NCBI GenBank assembly: GCA_016871355.1
Contig: VFZC01000010.1
Span: 1 to 64,000 of the forward strand
Length of the DNA: 64,000 bases
DNA from: Actinomycetota bacterium
GTDB lineage: Bacteria > Actinomycetota > Acidimicrobiia > Acidimicrobiales > Ilumatobacteraceae
Reading direction: 5' to 3'
Below are positions 48,710 through 58,310 of this stretch, one piece after another (the first letter of the stretch is position 1; every line of letters starts with the position of its first letter). The position numbers and the translations under genes were made by a program. The notes beneath the pieces are model-generated. The model saw only the letters and a list, made by a program, of their open reading frames with translations. It searched no databases and had not been told where the DNA came from.

Positions 48710-50206
48710 TCAGAGATCGATCTCCACCACATGGTGCGGCAGTTGCGTGACACTCTCGATGAAGCCGTCGCCCACCTCGGTGAAACCATGGGCTCGATAG
48801 AAGTCGAGTGCGGCGTCGCGCGCGTTGGCCCACACCGTGCGCACGCCCGCCGAACGAGCCGCATCCAGCCCGGCGCGCAGGAGCCGACCGCCCAAACCCG
48901 TTCCCTGCAGAGTGCGATCGGTGGCCATACCGCGGAGTTGCCAGGCCGTGCCCTGCTGAGTGCGATGCGCGGCCGCCCGCGCGAGCCAGGTGGAGATGGC
49001 CACGCAACGACCATCGTGATCGAACGCGGCCAGATGAATGGTGTCGCGATCGTCGTCACCATCGAAGGTGACGGTCTGGTTGGCCATCCCGCGTCGCAAC
49101 ACGTCGAGGCGCAACGGGCGAACTTCGTCGACGGTGGCGCGACGAATCGTGAACGCCGACGCACCAACCGCCACCGCGTCACCGCCCGACGCGGCCGAGC
49201 GGTACATCGCGTCGACCACTTCGTGAGCGCGCAGGGCCACCCGCGCCGACGGGTACGCGGGCGTACCGGCGAGAGCTGCTTGCACGAACGCGCCGTCGGG
49301 ATTGGCGTGTCCGGGAACCAGAGCCGACGCGGCGGTCACGAGTTCGTCGCCCTGCAACGAGCCCGATGCACCATCGGAGTCGGTCCACGTGACCGGTCCG
49401 AACCAGTCGCCTTCGATCACGATGTAGCGCCGCTCACAGAAGATTTCGACGCGGCGCAGGCTCGGCCGCGACAAATTGTCGTGCCAAATGCTCGTGAGCG
49501 AACCGGTGGCCGATGGTGCGGAACCCGCGAACGAGATGGCCGCCGTGACCACGTCTTCGATTCCGTCGATGCCGTGGAAGTGGGCCTGTCGAGCACTCAC
49601 CGAACCGATCGGACCGATCACGGCATGCAACATGTCGACGTCGTGGATGCTGTGCTCGATGAGAGTGCCCGATCCGGCTCGCTCGCGATCGGCCCGCCAC
49701 GTGGACGCGTAGTGACCCTGAATCGGAATGAACTGATCGTCGCGAAAGACGACCGTCATCACGCGGCCGGCGCGCGAGTCGCGCACCAGATCGCGCGCCC
49801 ACAGATACGCGGGGGAGTGACGCAGCACGAGTCCGACTTGATGAACCACACCACTGGTTTCCAGAACGTCGGTGAGTCGCCCGGCCGACTCGAGATCGGG
49901 AGCCAGTGGCTTCTCGCAGAACACCGCTCGCCCACGTTCGGCGGCCATGGTGGCCAGGCGCAGATGCTCGGACGTCCACGTGCACACGTACACCGCGTCA
50001 CACGAGTCGATGACGGCGACTTCCGAATCCATGACGATGTGTCCACTCGCCGCCGCGAAGGCTTCGGCCCGCGAACGGTCGACGTCGTGAACGCCGGCCC
50101 GCACGATGTCGACGTTCAGGTCACGCGCGGCGTGGCGCAGGCTCTTCGAGTGATAGGTGGCGATGTGGCCAGCACCGAGGAAACCGATGCGCAGGGCCGA
50201 AGACAT
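48710..50206 (-). CDS. Gfo/Idh/MocA oxidoreductase fused to C-terminal GNAT acetyltransferase
   Basis: N-term RIGFLGAGHIATYHSKSL, FCEKPLAPDLESAGRL; C-term QLRGMATDRTLQGTGLGGRLLRAGLDAARSAGVRTVWANARDAALDFYRAHGFTEVG. Confidence 0.9.
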   Translation of the reverse strand: MSSALRIGFLGAGHIATYHSKSLRHAARDLNVDIVRAGVHDVDRSRAEAFAAASGHIVMDSEVAVIDSCDAVYVCTWTSEHLRLATMAAERGRAVFCEKPLAPDLESAGRLTDVLETSGVVHQVGLVLRHSPAYLWARDLVRDSRAGRVMTVVFRDDQFIPIQGHYASTWRADRERAGSGTLIEHSIHDVDMLHAVIGPIGSVSARQAHFHGIDGIEDVVTAAISFAGSAPSATGSLTSIWHDNLSRPSLRRVEIFCERRYIVIEGDWFGPVTWTDSDGASGSLQGDELVTAASALVPGHANPDGAFVQAALAGTPAYPSARVALRAHEVVDAMYRSAASGGDAVAVGASAFTIRRATVDEVRPLRLDVLRRGMANQTVTFDGDDDRDTIHLAAFDHDGRCVAISTWLARAAAHRTQQGTAWQLRGMATDRTLQGTGLGGRLLRAGLDAARSAGVRTVWANARDAALDFYRAHGFTEVGDGFIESVTQLPHHVVEIDL

Positions 50207-50231
50207 GACACGAACCTACTGGGACGCCCGG

Positions 50232-50873
50232 CTACGGAGCGTTGGTGGCCGGTGGCAGGTCGATGCGCGACTGCGCGATGGCTTCCACATCGGCCGGATC
50301 GTGCGACACGAGAACCGCGGTGGTTCCGGTGTCGCGGAGCACTCGCTCGACCATGGCGGACAGTTGATCGTGCAGTGGCCGATCGAGTCCGGTGAACGGT
50401 TCGTCGAGCAGCAGTACTCGAGGTGAGGGGGCCAGAGCCCGGGCCAGGGCCACGCGCTTGGCCTCGCCGCCCGACAGTGTGGCCACGTCCTGGTCGCGTC
50501 GATCGCTCAACTGAACTCGTTCGAGCAGTTCGTCGACCCGCGCTCGAATACGGGCGGCGTCCCAGCCGAGAACGCGTAAGCCGTAGCCGATGTTGCGGGC
50601 CACGTTCATGTGCGGGAACAACTGATTGTCCTGGAACACGAGCCCGATCGAGCGACGATGCGTCGGTGTGTTCGTGACATCGACACCATCGACCGCCACG
50701 GTGCCCGAATCGACCGCCACGAGTCCGGCGATGGCGCGCAACAGCGTGGTCTTCCCCGAACCCGACGGTCCGCACGCGGCGAGAGTACGACCGGTGTCGA
50801 CGTGCAACGATACGTCGTGGAGGATGCGACGACCCTCGAGAGTGACGGCGAGTGAGCGAACCGTCAGACTCAT
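50232..50873 (-). CDS. thiQ: Thiamine-type ABC transporter ATP-binding protein
   Basis: CGPSGSGKTTLLRAIAGL, LSGGEAKRVALARALAPSPRVLLLDEPFTGLD; in the TPP-riboswitch operon. Confidence 0.82.
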   Translation of the reverse strand: MSLTVRSLAVTLEGRRILHDVSLHVDTGRTLAACGPSGSGKTTLLRAIAGLVAVDSGTVAVDGVDVTNTPTHRRSIGLVFQDNQLFPHMNVARNIGYGLRVLGWDAARIRARVDELLERVQLSDRRDQDVATLSGGEAKRVALARALAPSPRVLLLDEPFTGLDRPLHDQLSAMVERVLRDTGTTAVLVSHDPADVEAIAQSRIDLPPATNAP

Positions 50874-52396
50874 GCGCGCACCGATCGATCGACGGTGGTC
50901 ACGGCAACCACGGTGAGCACGAGCAGAACCGATGCCACCGCGAAAGCCGTCATGTGCGGAAGCGATCCGGCGCGGCCGAGCAGAGTGTCGACCACGATCG
51001 GCAACGTGGTGGTGTCGCGCCGAGTGAGGAAGCTGGTGGCGCCGAACTCACCGATCGACATGGTGAGCGAGAACGCCGATGCGGTGGCCAGGGCCGGACG
51101 CAGGAGCGGCAGATCGATGTCGAGCCAGCGACGCCCTGGCGAGGCTCCGAGAGTCGCGGCGGCTTGGGCCAGACCGGGTGGAATCGCTTCGACCATCGGA
51201 ATCACTGCTCGTACCACGAAGGGCAGGGCCACGGCGGCGTGAACGAGCGGCACGAGCCACCATTCGCCGCGCACGTCGAACACGCCCGTGTCGTAGGTGA
51301 CGATGATGCCGAGACCGACCACGACCGCCGACGAGCCCAACGGGAGCGAGGCCACGAAGTCGGCCAGGCGCGACGACGACGACACGGCGGCGCGGGCGAG
51401 CGCCACACCGAACGGGACCGCCACCAATGCCGCGAGGACGGCGAACACGAGTGAGTTGACGATCGCATCACCCACATCGACCGGAACCCGTAATCCGTCA
51501 CCACCGGTGAACACTGCGCGCCAACCGGCAGTCGACCAACCCGATGCCGAGCGGAACGACGCGAGCACCAACGCACCGGGTACGGTCGCGAACGACGCGA
51601 CGAGAGTCCACACGGCCGCCGTGACGGCAATCGGAGCGCGACGCCGACGTGCGGTGCTGATGCTCGTACGGTGCGTGGCCGAACGCGACCACACCGCGAA
51701 CAGCGCGACGATCACGAGACTTTGAGCCACCGCCAGGACCGTCGCACCCGACACGTCGGCCAGATCGACGGCCCGACGGTAGATCTCGACGTCGAGGGTC
51801 GACCGCCCCGGTCCGCCGAGCAGGCGAACGACTCCGTACGACGTCGCGCACATCACGAACACCAAGCCAGCCGCTCCCGTCAGGGCCGGGCGCAGGAGTG
51901 GCCACACGATCGTGCGGGCGACGGTGAACGGTGACGCGCCGAGGGTTCGAGCGGCATCGAGTAGATATTCGTCGATGGCGCTCCAGGCCGGAACGACCGT
52001 TCGCACCACGACCGACACGTTGAAGAACACGTGAGCGAGCACGATCGCCAACACCGAGCGATCGAAGCGATCGGGGAGGGCGGCCAGGAACGCCGCACCC
52101 ACCACGACCGTGGGCAACACGAAGGGAATGGTCAGAGCGGTGAGTGCGACGCGACGACCCGGCAGATCGAATCGCGACAGGGCCCAGGCCGGAGCCAGAC
52201 CCACCACGACCGCCGCGATTGTGGACAGAGCGCCCTGCCCGAGCGAGAACCACACGGCCTCGCTCACACCGCTCCGCGACCAGACAGCGGTGATGTCGGA
52301 TCCACGCAACGAGTCGACGGCCAGACCGACGAGCGGAATCACCACGGCCACCGCGACGAGAACGGTGGCACCGACCCAGCGCAGGCGAGCGATCAC
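50870..52396 (-). CDS. thiP: ABC permease with two permease halves (thiamine-type)
   Basis: Two BPD_transp-like halves (EYLLDAARTLGASPFTVARTIVWPLL; GLAQAAATLGASPGRRWLDIDLPLL). Confidence 0.85.
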   Translation of the reverse strand: MIARLRWVGATVLVAVAVVIPLVGLAVDSLRGSDITAVWSRSGVSEAVWFSLGQGALSTIAAVVVGLAPAWALSRFDLPGRRVALTALTIPFVLPTVVVGAAFLAALPDRFDRSVLAIVLAHVFFNVSVVVRTVVPAWSAIDEYLLDAARTLGASPFTVARTIVWPLLRPALTGAAGLVFVMCATSYGVVRLLGGPGRSTLDVEIYRRAVDLADVSGATVLAVAQSLVIVALFAVWSRSATHRTSISTARRRRAPIAVTAAVWTLVASFATVPGALVLASFRSASGWSTAGWRAVFTGGDGLRVPVDVGDAIVNSLVFAVLAALVAVPFGVALARAAVSSSSRLADFVASLPLGSSAVVVGLGIIVTYDTGVFDVRGEWWLVPLVHAAVALPFVVRAVIPMVEAIPPGLAQAAATLGASPGRRWLDIDLPLLRPALATASAFSLTMSIGEFGATSFLTRRDTTTLPIVVDTLLGRAGSLPHMTAFAVASVLLVLTVVAVTTVDRSVRA

Positions 52397-53448
52397 GGCA
52401 GAGCGATCCGCGACCAGGTCTCGAGCCAGGCCGCGCGATTGGCGGCGATCACGGCCGAGTCGAGAACCAATGGTGACGTGATCGTGGGTGCGTGGCGAAC
52501 GAACGATTCGGGGAGCACCGTGGCGGTGTTGGCCGGATACACGAAGAGGCTCTCGGGAAGGAGCGATTGGAACTCGTCGCTCACCAGATAGTCGACGAGC
52601 AGTCGAGCAGCAGCCACGTGATCGGTGCCGCGGAGCACGCCGGCGAACTCGATCTGTCGAAAGCAGGTGGACGTGACCACACCGGTCGGTGCATCGGCAT
52701 CAGCGGGCAGGGGCGGATCGGCGAACAACACTTCGGCCGGCGGGCTCGAGGCGTAACTCAACACGAGGGGTCGATCGCCGCCGTAACGACTGAACGCCGT
52801 GTAGTACGCGTCGCTCCAACCATCGACCACGAGCACGTCGTTGCTCACCAGACGCGACCAGTAATCGGGCCAGTCGTCGCCGAACTGTGCGACGGTGGCG
52901 AGCAGGAACGCCAAACCCGGTGACGACGACGTCGCGCTCGCCACCACGAGCAATCCGGAGTACGCCGGGTCGGCCAAATCGTCGAACGATTCGGGCGCCG
53001 GCAGCCCGAGCGCTTTCAGGGCGGCGATGTCGTAGTTGACGCACACGTCGCCGAAGTCAACTGGCGTAACGGAGTTCGCTCCGGCGGCGACCAGTGACGC
53101 GTCGAGCGGATGCGCGTTCGATACGTACGCGTCGAAGACATCGGCGTCGAGCGCCCGCGACAGCAGTGTGTTGTCGACACCCCACAACACGTCGCCTTCG
53201 GGATTGCCCGCGGTGAGTGCGGCCTTGGCCACGAGTTCGCCGGCGTCGCCGCCGACTGCCACGTCCACCTCGATGCCGGTGGCCGCGGTGAACGCGTCGA
53301 ATGCACCCTCGGGTGGAGTGAACGAGTCGTACGCGACCAACACGAGACGTTCGGGGGTGGACGACGAATCGTCACCGCACGAGGCCGTGGTGACGGCGAG
53401 AGCGAGCGCTCCGAGGATGGTGAAGGAGAGAGGTTTGATACGCGACAC
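52393..53448 (-). CDS. thiB: Thiamine ABC transporter substrate-binding lipoprotein
   Basis: Lipoprotein signal; RLVLVAYDSFTPPEGAFDAFTAATGIEVDVAVGGDAGELVAKAALTAGNPEGDVLWGVDNTLLSRAL. Confidence 0.88.
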   Translation of the reverse strand: MSRIKPLSFTILGALALAVTTASCGDDSSSTPERLVLVAYDSFTPPEGAFDAFTAATGIEVDVAVGGDAGELVAKAALTAGNPEGDVLWGVDNTLLSRALDADVFDAYVSNAHPLDASLVAAGANSVTPVDFGDVCVNYDIAALKALGLPAPESFDDLADPAYSGLLVVASATSSSPGLAFLLATVAQFGDDWPDYWSRLVSNDVLVVDGWSDAYYTAFSRYGGDRPLVLSYASSPPAEVLFADPPLPADADAPTGVVTSTCFRQIEFAGVLRGTDHVAAARLLVDYLVSDEFQSLLPESLFVYPANTATVLPESFVRHAPTITSPLVLDSAVIAANRAAWLETWSRIALP

Positions 53449-53458
53449 GACGTCTCCG

Positions 53459-54130
53459 TTACTTCTGGGGGGCGATCGACTCGATGGAAACAGCGGGCAG
53501 CACGACGCTCACGCAACCCGACCGAACCGACACACTCACGGTGTCGGCGACGGCGATGTTGCTCACACCACGCGCGCGACTTCCCTCCAGTGACGAGTCG
53601 TCGAGGGCCCAACGCAAGCCCGTGGTCGTCACGCCGTGGGCCGATCCGGCCAACGGTACGAGGCTCACCGTGCGCCCGACTTCGGTGCCGAACCGCGCTC
53701 GACGGCCACCGTGCACGATGTGCATGCGATCGTCACCGACCCACGCCGTGAGCCGATCGAGGCGAGCCAGATCGGGAGCGGCCAGAGCGGCCAGCACGCC
53801 GAGCACGTGATCGAAACGATCACCGCCACCCCACAGAACCGTGAGTTCGGTGGCGCCGTCGGCCAAGGCGTGGGCGAGCGCGAGTTCGGTGTCGGTGAAG
53901 TCCTTGTCGGGACGAGCCTCCTCGATGTGCGAGCCGTGGGCGCGCGCTCGATCGACGTCGACGATCGAATCCATGTCACCGATCACCACGTGTGGTATGA
54001 GGTCGAGGGCCAGCGCATGGTCGAAGCCCGAGTCGGCGCAGATCACCACGTCGACGTTTCCGAGCGTGGGCAGGACGTAGCGGCGCGGAGCATCACCGCC
54101 GATGACCAGAAGTGCGTGTCGTTGAGCCAT
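53459..54130 (-). CDS. Thiamine diphosphokinase
   Basis: VICADSGFDHALALDLIPHVVIGDMDSIVDV, PDKDFTDTELALAHALADG; first gene after the TPP riboswitch. Confidence 0.9.
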   Translation of the reverse strand: MAQRHALLVIGGDAPRRYVLPTLGNVDVVICADSGFDHALALDLIPHVVIGDMDSIVDVDRARAHGSHIEEARPDKDFTDTELALAHALADGATELTVLWGGGDRFDHVLGVLAALAAPDLARLDRLTAWVGDDRMHIVHGGRRARFGTEVGRTVSLVPLAGSAHGVTTTGLRWALDDSSLEGSRARGVSNIAVADTVSVSVRSGCVSVVLPAVSIESIAPQK

Positions 54131-54221
54131 CCGATTCCCTCCGCTGGAATTACCCAGATCAGGTTCTCGGGTCGGTGGCGGCGACCACCCTCTCAGCCCG
54201 CCGATCCAGCGAGCTCCCCGT
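54131..54221 (-). promoter_or_regulatory. TPP (THI element) riboswitch
   Basis: Reverse strand: GGGGAGCTCGCTGGATCGGCGGGCTGAGAGGGTGG...GAACCTGATCTGGGTAATTCCAGCGGAGGGAA. Confidence 0.94.
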
Positions 54222-54317
54222 CCCTTCCCACGCTACCCAACGCTCGGGCCGAACGCGCAACCAGGACGACCGACTAGAACAAATGTGTCGAACCAATTCT
54301 GACGAGATGGGAAACTC

Positions 54318-55094
54318 ATGGCAGGTGAACTGACGGGTCGGGTGGCACTGGTGACGGGCGGCGGTCGCGGCATCGGTCGCGGGATCAGCGAGTTGCTCGC
54401 GGCCCACGGTGCCAGTGTGGCCGTCAACTATCGGCGCGATCGCGAGGCCGCCGACGAGACGGTGGCGGCCATCACCGCCGCGGGCGGAAGTGCGCGCGCG
54501 TACGACGGTTCGGTGGACGATCCCGATGCGGTGGCCGCCATGGTCGAACGCGTGGTGGCCGATTTCGGTTTCGTCGACATCTTGGTGTGCAACGCGGGTA
54601 TCGCGTCACGCGGTCGGGCGGTGGCCGATACCGAGCCGAGTGAACTGCAGTCGTTGATCGCCACGCACGCTCTTGGTCCTCATTACTTGTCGCGCTGCGT
54701 TCTGCCGTCGATGCGCACTCGGGGGCGGGGCGACATCGTGATGATTTCGTCGGTGGCCACGTCGCACATGTCGGCCAACGGCGCGCCGTACAACATGGGC
54801 AAGGCAGCGATGGAAGCGTTGGCTTCCACGTTGGCCAAGGAAGAGCGACCGTTCGGAATCCACGTGAACGTAGTGGCGCCCGGCCTGGTGGAGACCGATA
54901 TGGGTGTTCGGCTCGCTCGGGCCATGACCGGCCAGCGCGAACTGGCCGACTTGCGCAGTCTCGATGCCGGGTCGCCGTTCGGTCGGGTGTGTCAGCCACT
55001 CGACGTGGCCAATGTGGTGTTGTGGCTGTGCGGTGAGGGCGCGTCGTACGTGACCGGGCAGCGCATCGAGTGTGACGGAGGCGGTCCGCGCTGA
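54318..55094 (+). CDS. SDR family oxidoreductase
   Basis: VALVTGGGRGIGRGISELL, CNAGIASRG, YNMGKAAMEAL, YVTGQRIECDGG. Confidence 0.9.
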   Translation: MAGELTGRVALVTGGGRGIGRGISELLAAHGASVAVNYRRDREAADETVAAITAAGGSARAYDGSVDDPDAVAAMVERVVADFGFVDILVCNAGIASRGRAVADTEPSELQSLIATHALGPHYLSRCVLPSMRTRGRGDIVMISSVATSHMSANGAPYNMGKAAMEALASTLAKEERPFGIHVNVVAPGLVETDMGVRLARAMTGQRELADLRSLDAGSPFGRVCQPLDVANVVLWLCGEGASYVTGQRIECDGGGPR

Positions 55095-55132
55095 CCCGAA
55101 GGGGTGGCGCGATCGAGGGGTAGCCTGACCTC

Positions 55133-55771
55133 GTGAGTCCGGCTCAGAGCCCCCTTGCTTCGTCGGCAGCGGTGTCCGAGCCGATCATCGAGATCACTCC
55201 CACCGCGCACGCCGAACTCATCAAGCTGCGCGACGCCGAGGAAGACGCGGCGTCACTCGGCTTGCGACTCGAGATCGTCAGTGGTCCGGGTGAAGAGTTC
55301 AAGTATGACTTGTCACTCGACGAGTTCCGCAAGGCGGCGTTCAGCGACGAAGTGCGCACTCACGACGGACTCAAGGTGATCGTTCCGGCCAAGGACGTCG
55401 AATTGTTGCAGGGAGCCGTTCTCGATTTCACCTCCTCGGGTGGTCTCGTGATTCGCAACCCCAACCGTCCGCAGGCACCGATGGTGGAAGGCCTCGTGAA
55501 GGACGACGAACTGTCGGCCGAGATCGAGTCGGTGATCGCCGTCGACGTGAACCCGGCCCTGGCCGCTCACGGTGGCTTCGTCACCTACGTGGGCCACGAC
55601 GGCGACGGCACCGCGTTCCTCACGATGGGCGGCGGTTGCCACGGTTGCTCCATGAGCCGCATGACGATGCTCGAAGGTGTGCAGACCACCGTGGTCGAGA
55701 AGATTCCGGCCATCGCGCGCGTGCGCGATCTCACCGACCACACGTCGGGTGAGAACCCGTACTACCGCTGA
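55133..55771 (+). CDS. NfuA-like Fe-S biogenesis protein (cysteine-less A-type domain + NifU C-terminal domain)
   Basis: ITPTAHAELIKLRDAEEDAASLGLRLEI; NPALAAHGGFVTYVGHDG; MGGGCHGCSMSRMTM. Confidence 0.88.
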   Translation: MSPAQSPLASSAAVSEPIIEITPTAHAELIKLRDAEEDAASLGLRLEIVSGPGEEFKYDLSLDEFRKAAFSDEVRTHDGLKVIVPAKDVELLQGAVLDFTSSGGLVIRNPNRPQAPMVEGLVKDDELSAEIESVIAVDVNPALAAHGGFVTYVGHDGDGTAFLTMGGGCHGCSMSRMTMLEGVQTTVVEKIPAIARVRDLTDHTSGENPYYR

Positions 55772-55801
55772 TCGTTTTCCGACCCGGTCGCGGACGCGCC
55801 G

Positions 55802-57520
55802 TCAGTTCTGTGGGCCGCGCACCAAACGGCCCGGTAGTTCGCCCGTGAATTCGTCGTGGTCGATCGTCTGCACGCCGTTCACGAACGTGGCCACGTAACC
55901 GGTTCCGTGCTGCACGAGACGCCGCGCTCCCGACGGCAGATCGAACGCCATGCGGGGCACGTCGAAGCCGAGTGAGTCGTAGTCGATCACGTTGATGTCG
56001 GCGCGTAGACCCGGCGCCACCAAACCCCGATCGCGCAGACCGTAGAACTCGGCCGTCTGGCGGGTTTGACGGTGGACCACGTACTCGAGCGGCAGCTTGG
56101 GGCCGCGCGAACGATCGCGCGTCCAGTGAGTGAGCATGAACGTGGGCATTCCGCCGTCGCAGATCGCGCCGCAATGGGCGCCGGCATCGGAGAGCCCCAT
56201 GCGCGTGTGCGGATGCAGATGCGCTTCGTACGTCATGGAGAGATCGCCGTACGAGTAGTTGAAGAACGGCGCGTAGATCATGCCGTTGCCGTCGTCGGAC
56301 GTGAGTTGATCGAGAATGATTTCCTGAGTGGTGCGTCCGGTGCGGGCCGCGATTCCAGCGACCGAATCCTCGCGTCGCGGTTCGTAATCGATGTCGGCAC
56401 CGTTCACGAGCCACATGCCGTCGGCCTTCTCGAGCACCAACTTGGCGAACAGACCACCGTCGGCTGGCATCTCGTGCACGATGCGACGACGTCGCTCGGG
56501 ATCGGCGAGCGCAGCCAGTCGCTCGGTCATCGGGAGGTGCTGGATTTCGGCGTAGGCCGGATGGAAGAGAAGCGGATGCACGCTGCCGTGCAGGCAGTAC
56601 ATGATGCCGATGGAGCGCCCGGCCACTTGTGTGTAAATCGGAATGCCGTCGGCGTGGGCCTCGTGGAGGAGGCGGAGAACTTCGCGCCACAGATCGGGTG
56701 ACTGATCGGTCTGGCTGAGGTTCACGCTGATCGGGCGACCGGTGCGGCGCACGAGTTCGCGCATCCAGTCCCATTCCTCGAACGGAACCCGAATGTGTTC
56801 GGGCGAGAACTGGAAGTTGCCGTGACCGACGCGGGCCATCGCGTCGGCGATGGCGAACAACTCGTCGGAAGCGACCATGGTGCCGGGCACGAGCTCGCCA
56901 CTCTTCGACTTGTGCAACGGTGTGCGGCTGGTGGAGAAACCGAGGGCGCCGGCGCGCAGCGCGTCTTCCACCAGATCGGCCATGCGCAACGCGTCGTCGG
57001 CGGAAGCCGGTTCGTTGTCGGCTCCGCGTTGACCCATCACGTAGGCGCGCAGTGGACCATGTGCGATCTGGGTGCCGATGTCGAGCACGTACTCGCGTCC
57101 ACCCACCACGTCGAGGTACTCGCCGAAGGTTTCCCACTGCCAATCGATGCCGTCGCTCATGGCCGAACCCGGAATGTCCTCGACACCTTCCATGAGTTCG
57201 ATGAGCCACTGATGACGATCGGGGTGAGCCGGCGCGAACCCGACCCCGCAGTTGCCCATCACCGCGGTGGTGACGCCGTGCCACGAACTCGGTGTGAGCC
57301 ACGGGTCCCACGAGACCTGCGCGTCGTAATGCGTGTGCACGTCGACGAAGCCCGGTGTGACGAGACGACCGGCCGCGTCGATCGTGCGCGAGGCACGCGT
57401 GGCCCGGCCGGGTTCGGTCACCTCGGTGATGCGACCGTTGTCGATGGTGATGTCGGCCATGCGCGCGGGCCCACCCGAACCGTCGACGAGATGGGCGTTG
57501 GTGATCGCGATCTCAGCCAT
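55802..57520 (-). CDS. N-acyl-D-amino-acid deacylase-type amidohydrolase
   Basis: RLVTPGFVDVHTHYDAQVSWDP, VVMGNCGVGFAPAHPD-like block, LSDAGAHCGAICDGGMPTFMLTHW. Confidence 0.88.
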   Translation of the reverse strand: MAEIAITNAHLVDGSGGPARMADITIDNGRITEVTEPGRATRASRTIDAAGRLVTPGFVDVHTHYDAQVSWDPWLTPSSWHGVTTAVMGNCGVGFAPAHPDRHQWLIELMEGVEDIPGSAMSDGIDWQWETFGEYLDVVGGREYVLDIGTQIAHGPLRAYVMGQRGADNEPASADDALRMADLVEDALRAGALGFSTSRTPLHKSKSGELVPGTMVASDELFAIADAMARVGHGNFQFSPEHIRVPFEEWDWMRELVRRTGRPISVNLSQTDQSPDLWREVLRLLHEAHADGIPIYTQVAGRSIGIMYCLHGSVHPLLFHPAYAEIQHLPMTERLAALADPERRRRIVHEMPADGGLFAKLVLEKADGMWLVNGADIDYEPRREDSVAGIAARTGRTTQEIILDQLTSDDGNGMIYAPFFNYSYGDLSMTYEAHLHPHTRMGLSDAGAHCGAICDGGMPTFMLTHWTRDRSRGPKLPLEYVVHRQTRQTAEFYGLRDRGLVAPGLRADINVIDYDSLGFDVPRMAFDLPSGARRLVQHGTGYVATFVNGVQTIDHDEFTGELPGRLVRGPQN

Positions 57521-57533
57521 GCGAGACCGGACC

Positions 57534-58310
57534 CTAACAGAGGCGCGCGATGACCTCGTCGTGCAGTCGGCCGTTGGACGACACGGCCGAATCGTTCTCG
57601 AACGTGCGTACTCCGGTGCGATCGGTGAGTCGTCCGCCGGCCGCTTCGACCACCGCTTGCACCGCGGCGATGTCGTACGGAGCGAGGCCGATGGCATCGA
57701 TCGCGACGTCGATGGCCCCTTCGGCGACGAGCATGTGTTGCCAGAAGTCGCCGTAACCGCGCGCTCGATACGACTGCTGCTGCAGTTCGACCAAACGCGA
57801 CGTGAGACCGAGGTGATCCCAGCCGGCATTGAAGGTGACGCTCACCTGCGCGTCGGCGATGCGAGACGTGTCGGCCACGCGAATGCGATGACCGTTGGCG
57901 AAAGCACCGTCGTCGGTACTCGACCACCAGCGACGGCCGAGGGCCGGTGCCGACACCACACCCACCACAGGTCCGCGATCGACGTGCGTGAGCGCGATGA
58001 GCGTGGCCCACACCGGAACGCCGCGCACGAAGTTCGACGTGCCATCGATCGGGTCGATGACCCAACGCCAGGGCGAAGCCGACGAACCACGCGTGCCGTG
58101 TTCTTCGCCGAACACCGCGTGATCGGGACGATCGGCGACGAGCCGATCGACGATGGCCGCCTCGGCGCCACGATCGATCTCGGTCACTTCCGATTTGTCG
58201 GCCTTGCGTGACACCGAGAAGGCGCGGGCTTCGAACGCCGGGAGAGTGATCGCGTCGGCGAGATCGGCCAGAGCGAGCCCCAGGCTCAACTCGCGGGCGA
58301 GATCGCTCAT
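57534..58310 (-). CDS. Inositol monophosphatase family protein (histidinol-phosphatase-like)
   Basis: FGEEHGTRG, WVIDPIDGTSNFVRGVPVWATLIAL, APYDIAAVQAVVEAAGG. Confidence 0.88.
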   Translation of the reverse strand: MSDLARELSLGLALADLADAITLPAFEARAFSVSRKADKSEVTEIDRGAEAAIVDRLVADRPDHAVFGEEHGTRGSSASPWRWVIDPIDGTSNFVRGVPVWATLIALTHVDRGPVVGVVSAPALGRRWWSSTDDGAFANGHRIRVADTSRIADAQVSVTFNAGWDHLGLTSRLVELQQQSYRARGYGDFWQHMLVAEGAIDVAIDAIGLAPYDIAAVQAVVEAAGGRLTDRTGVRTFENDSAVSSNGRLHDEVIARLC

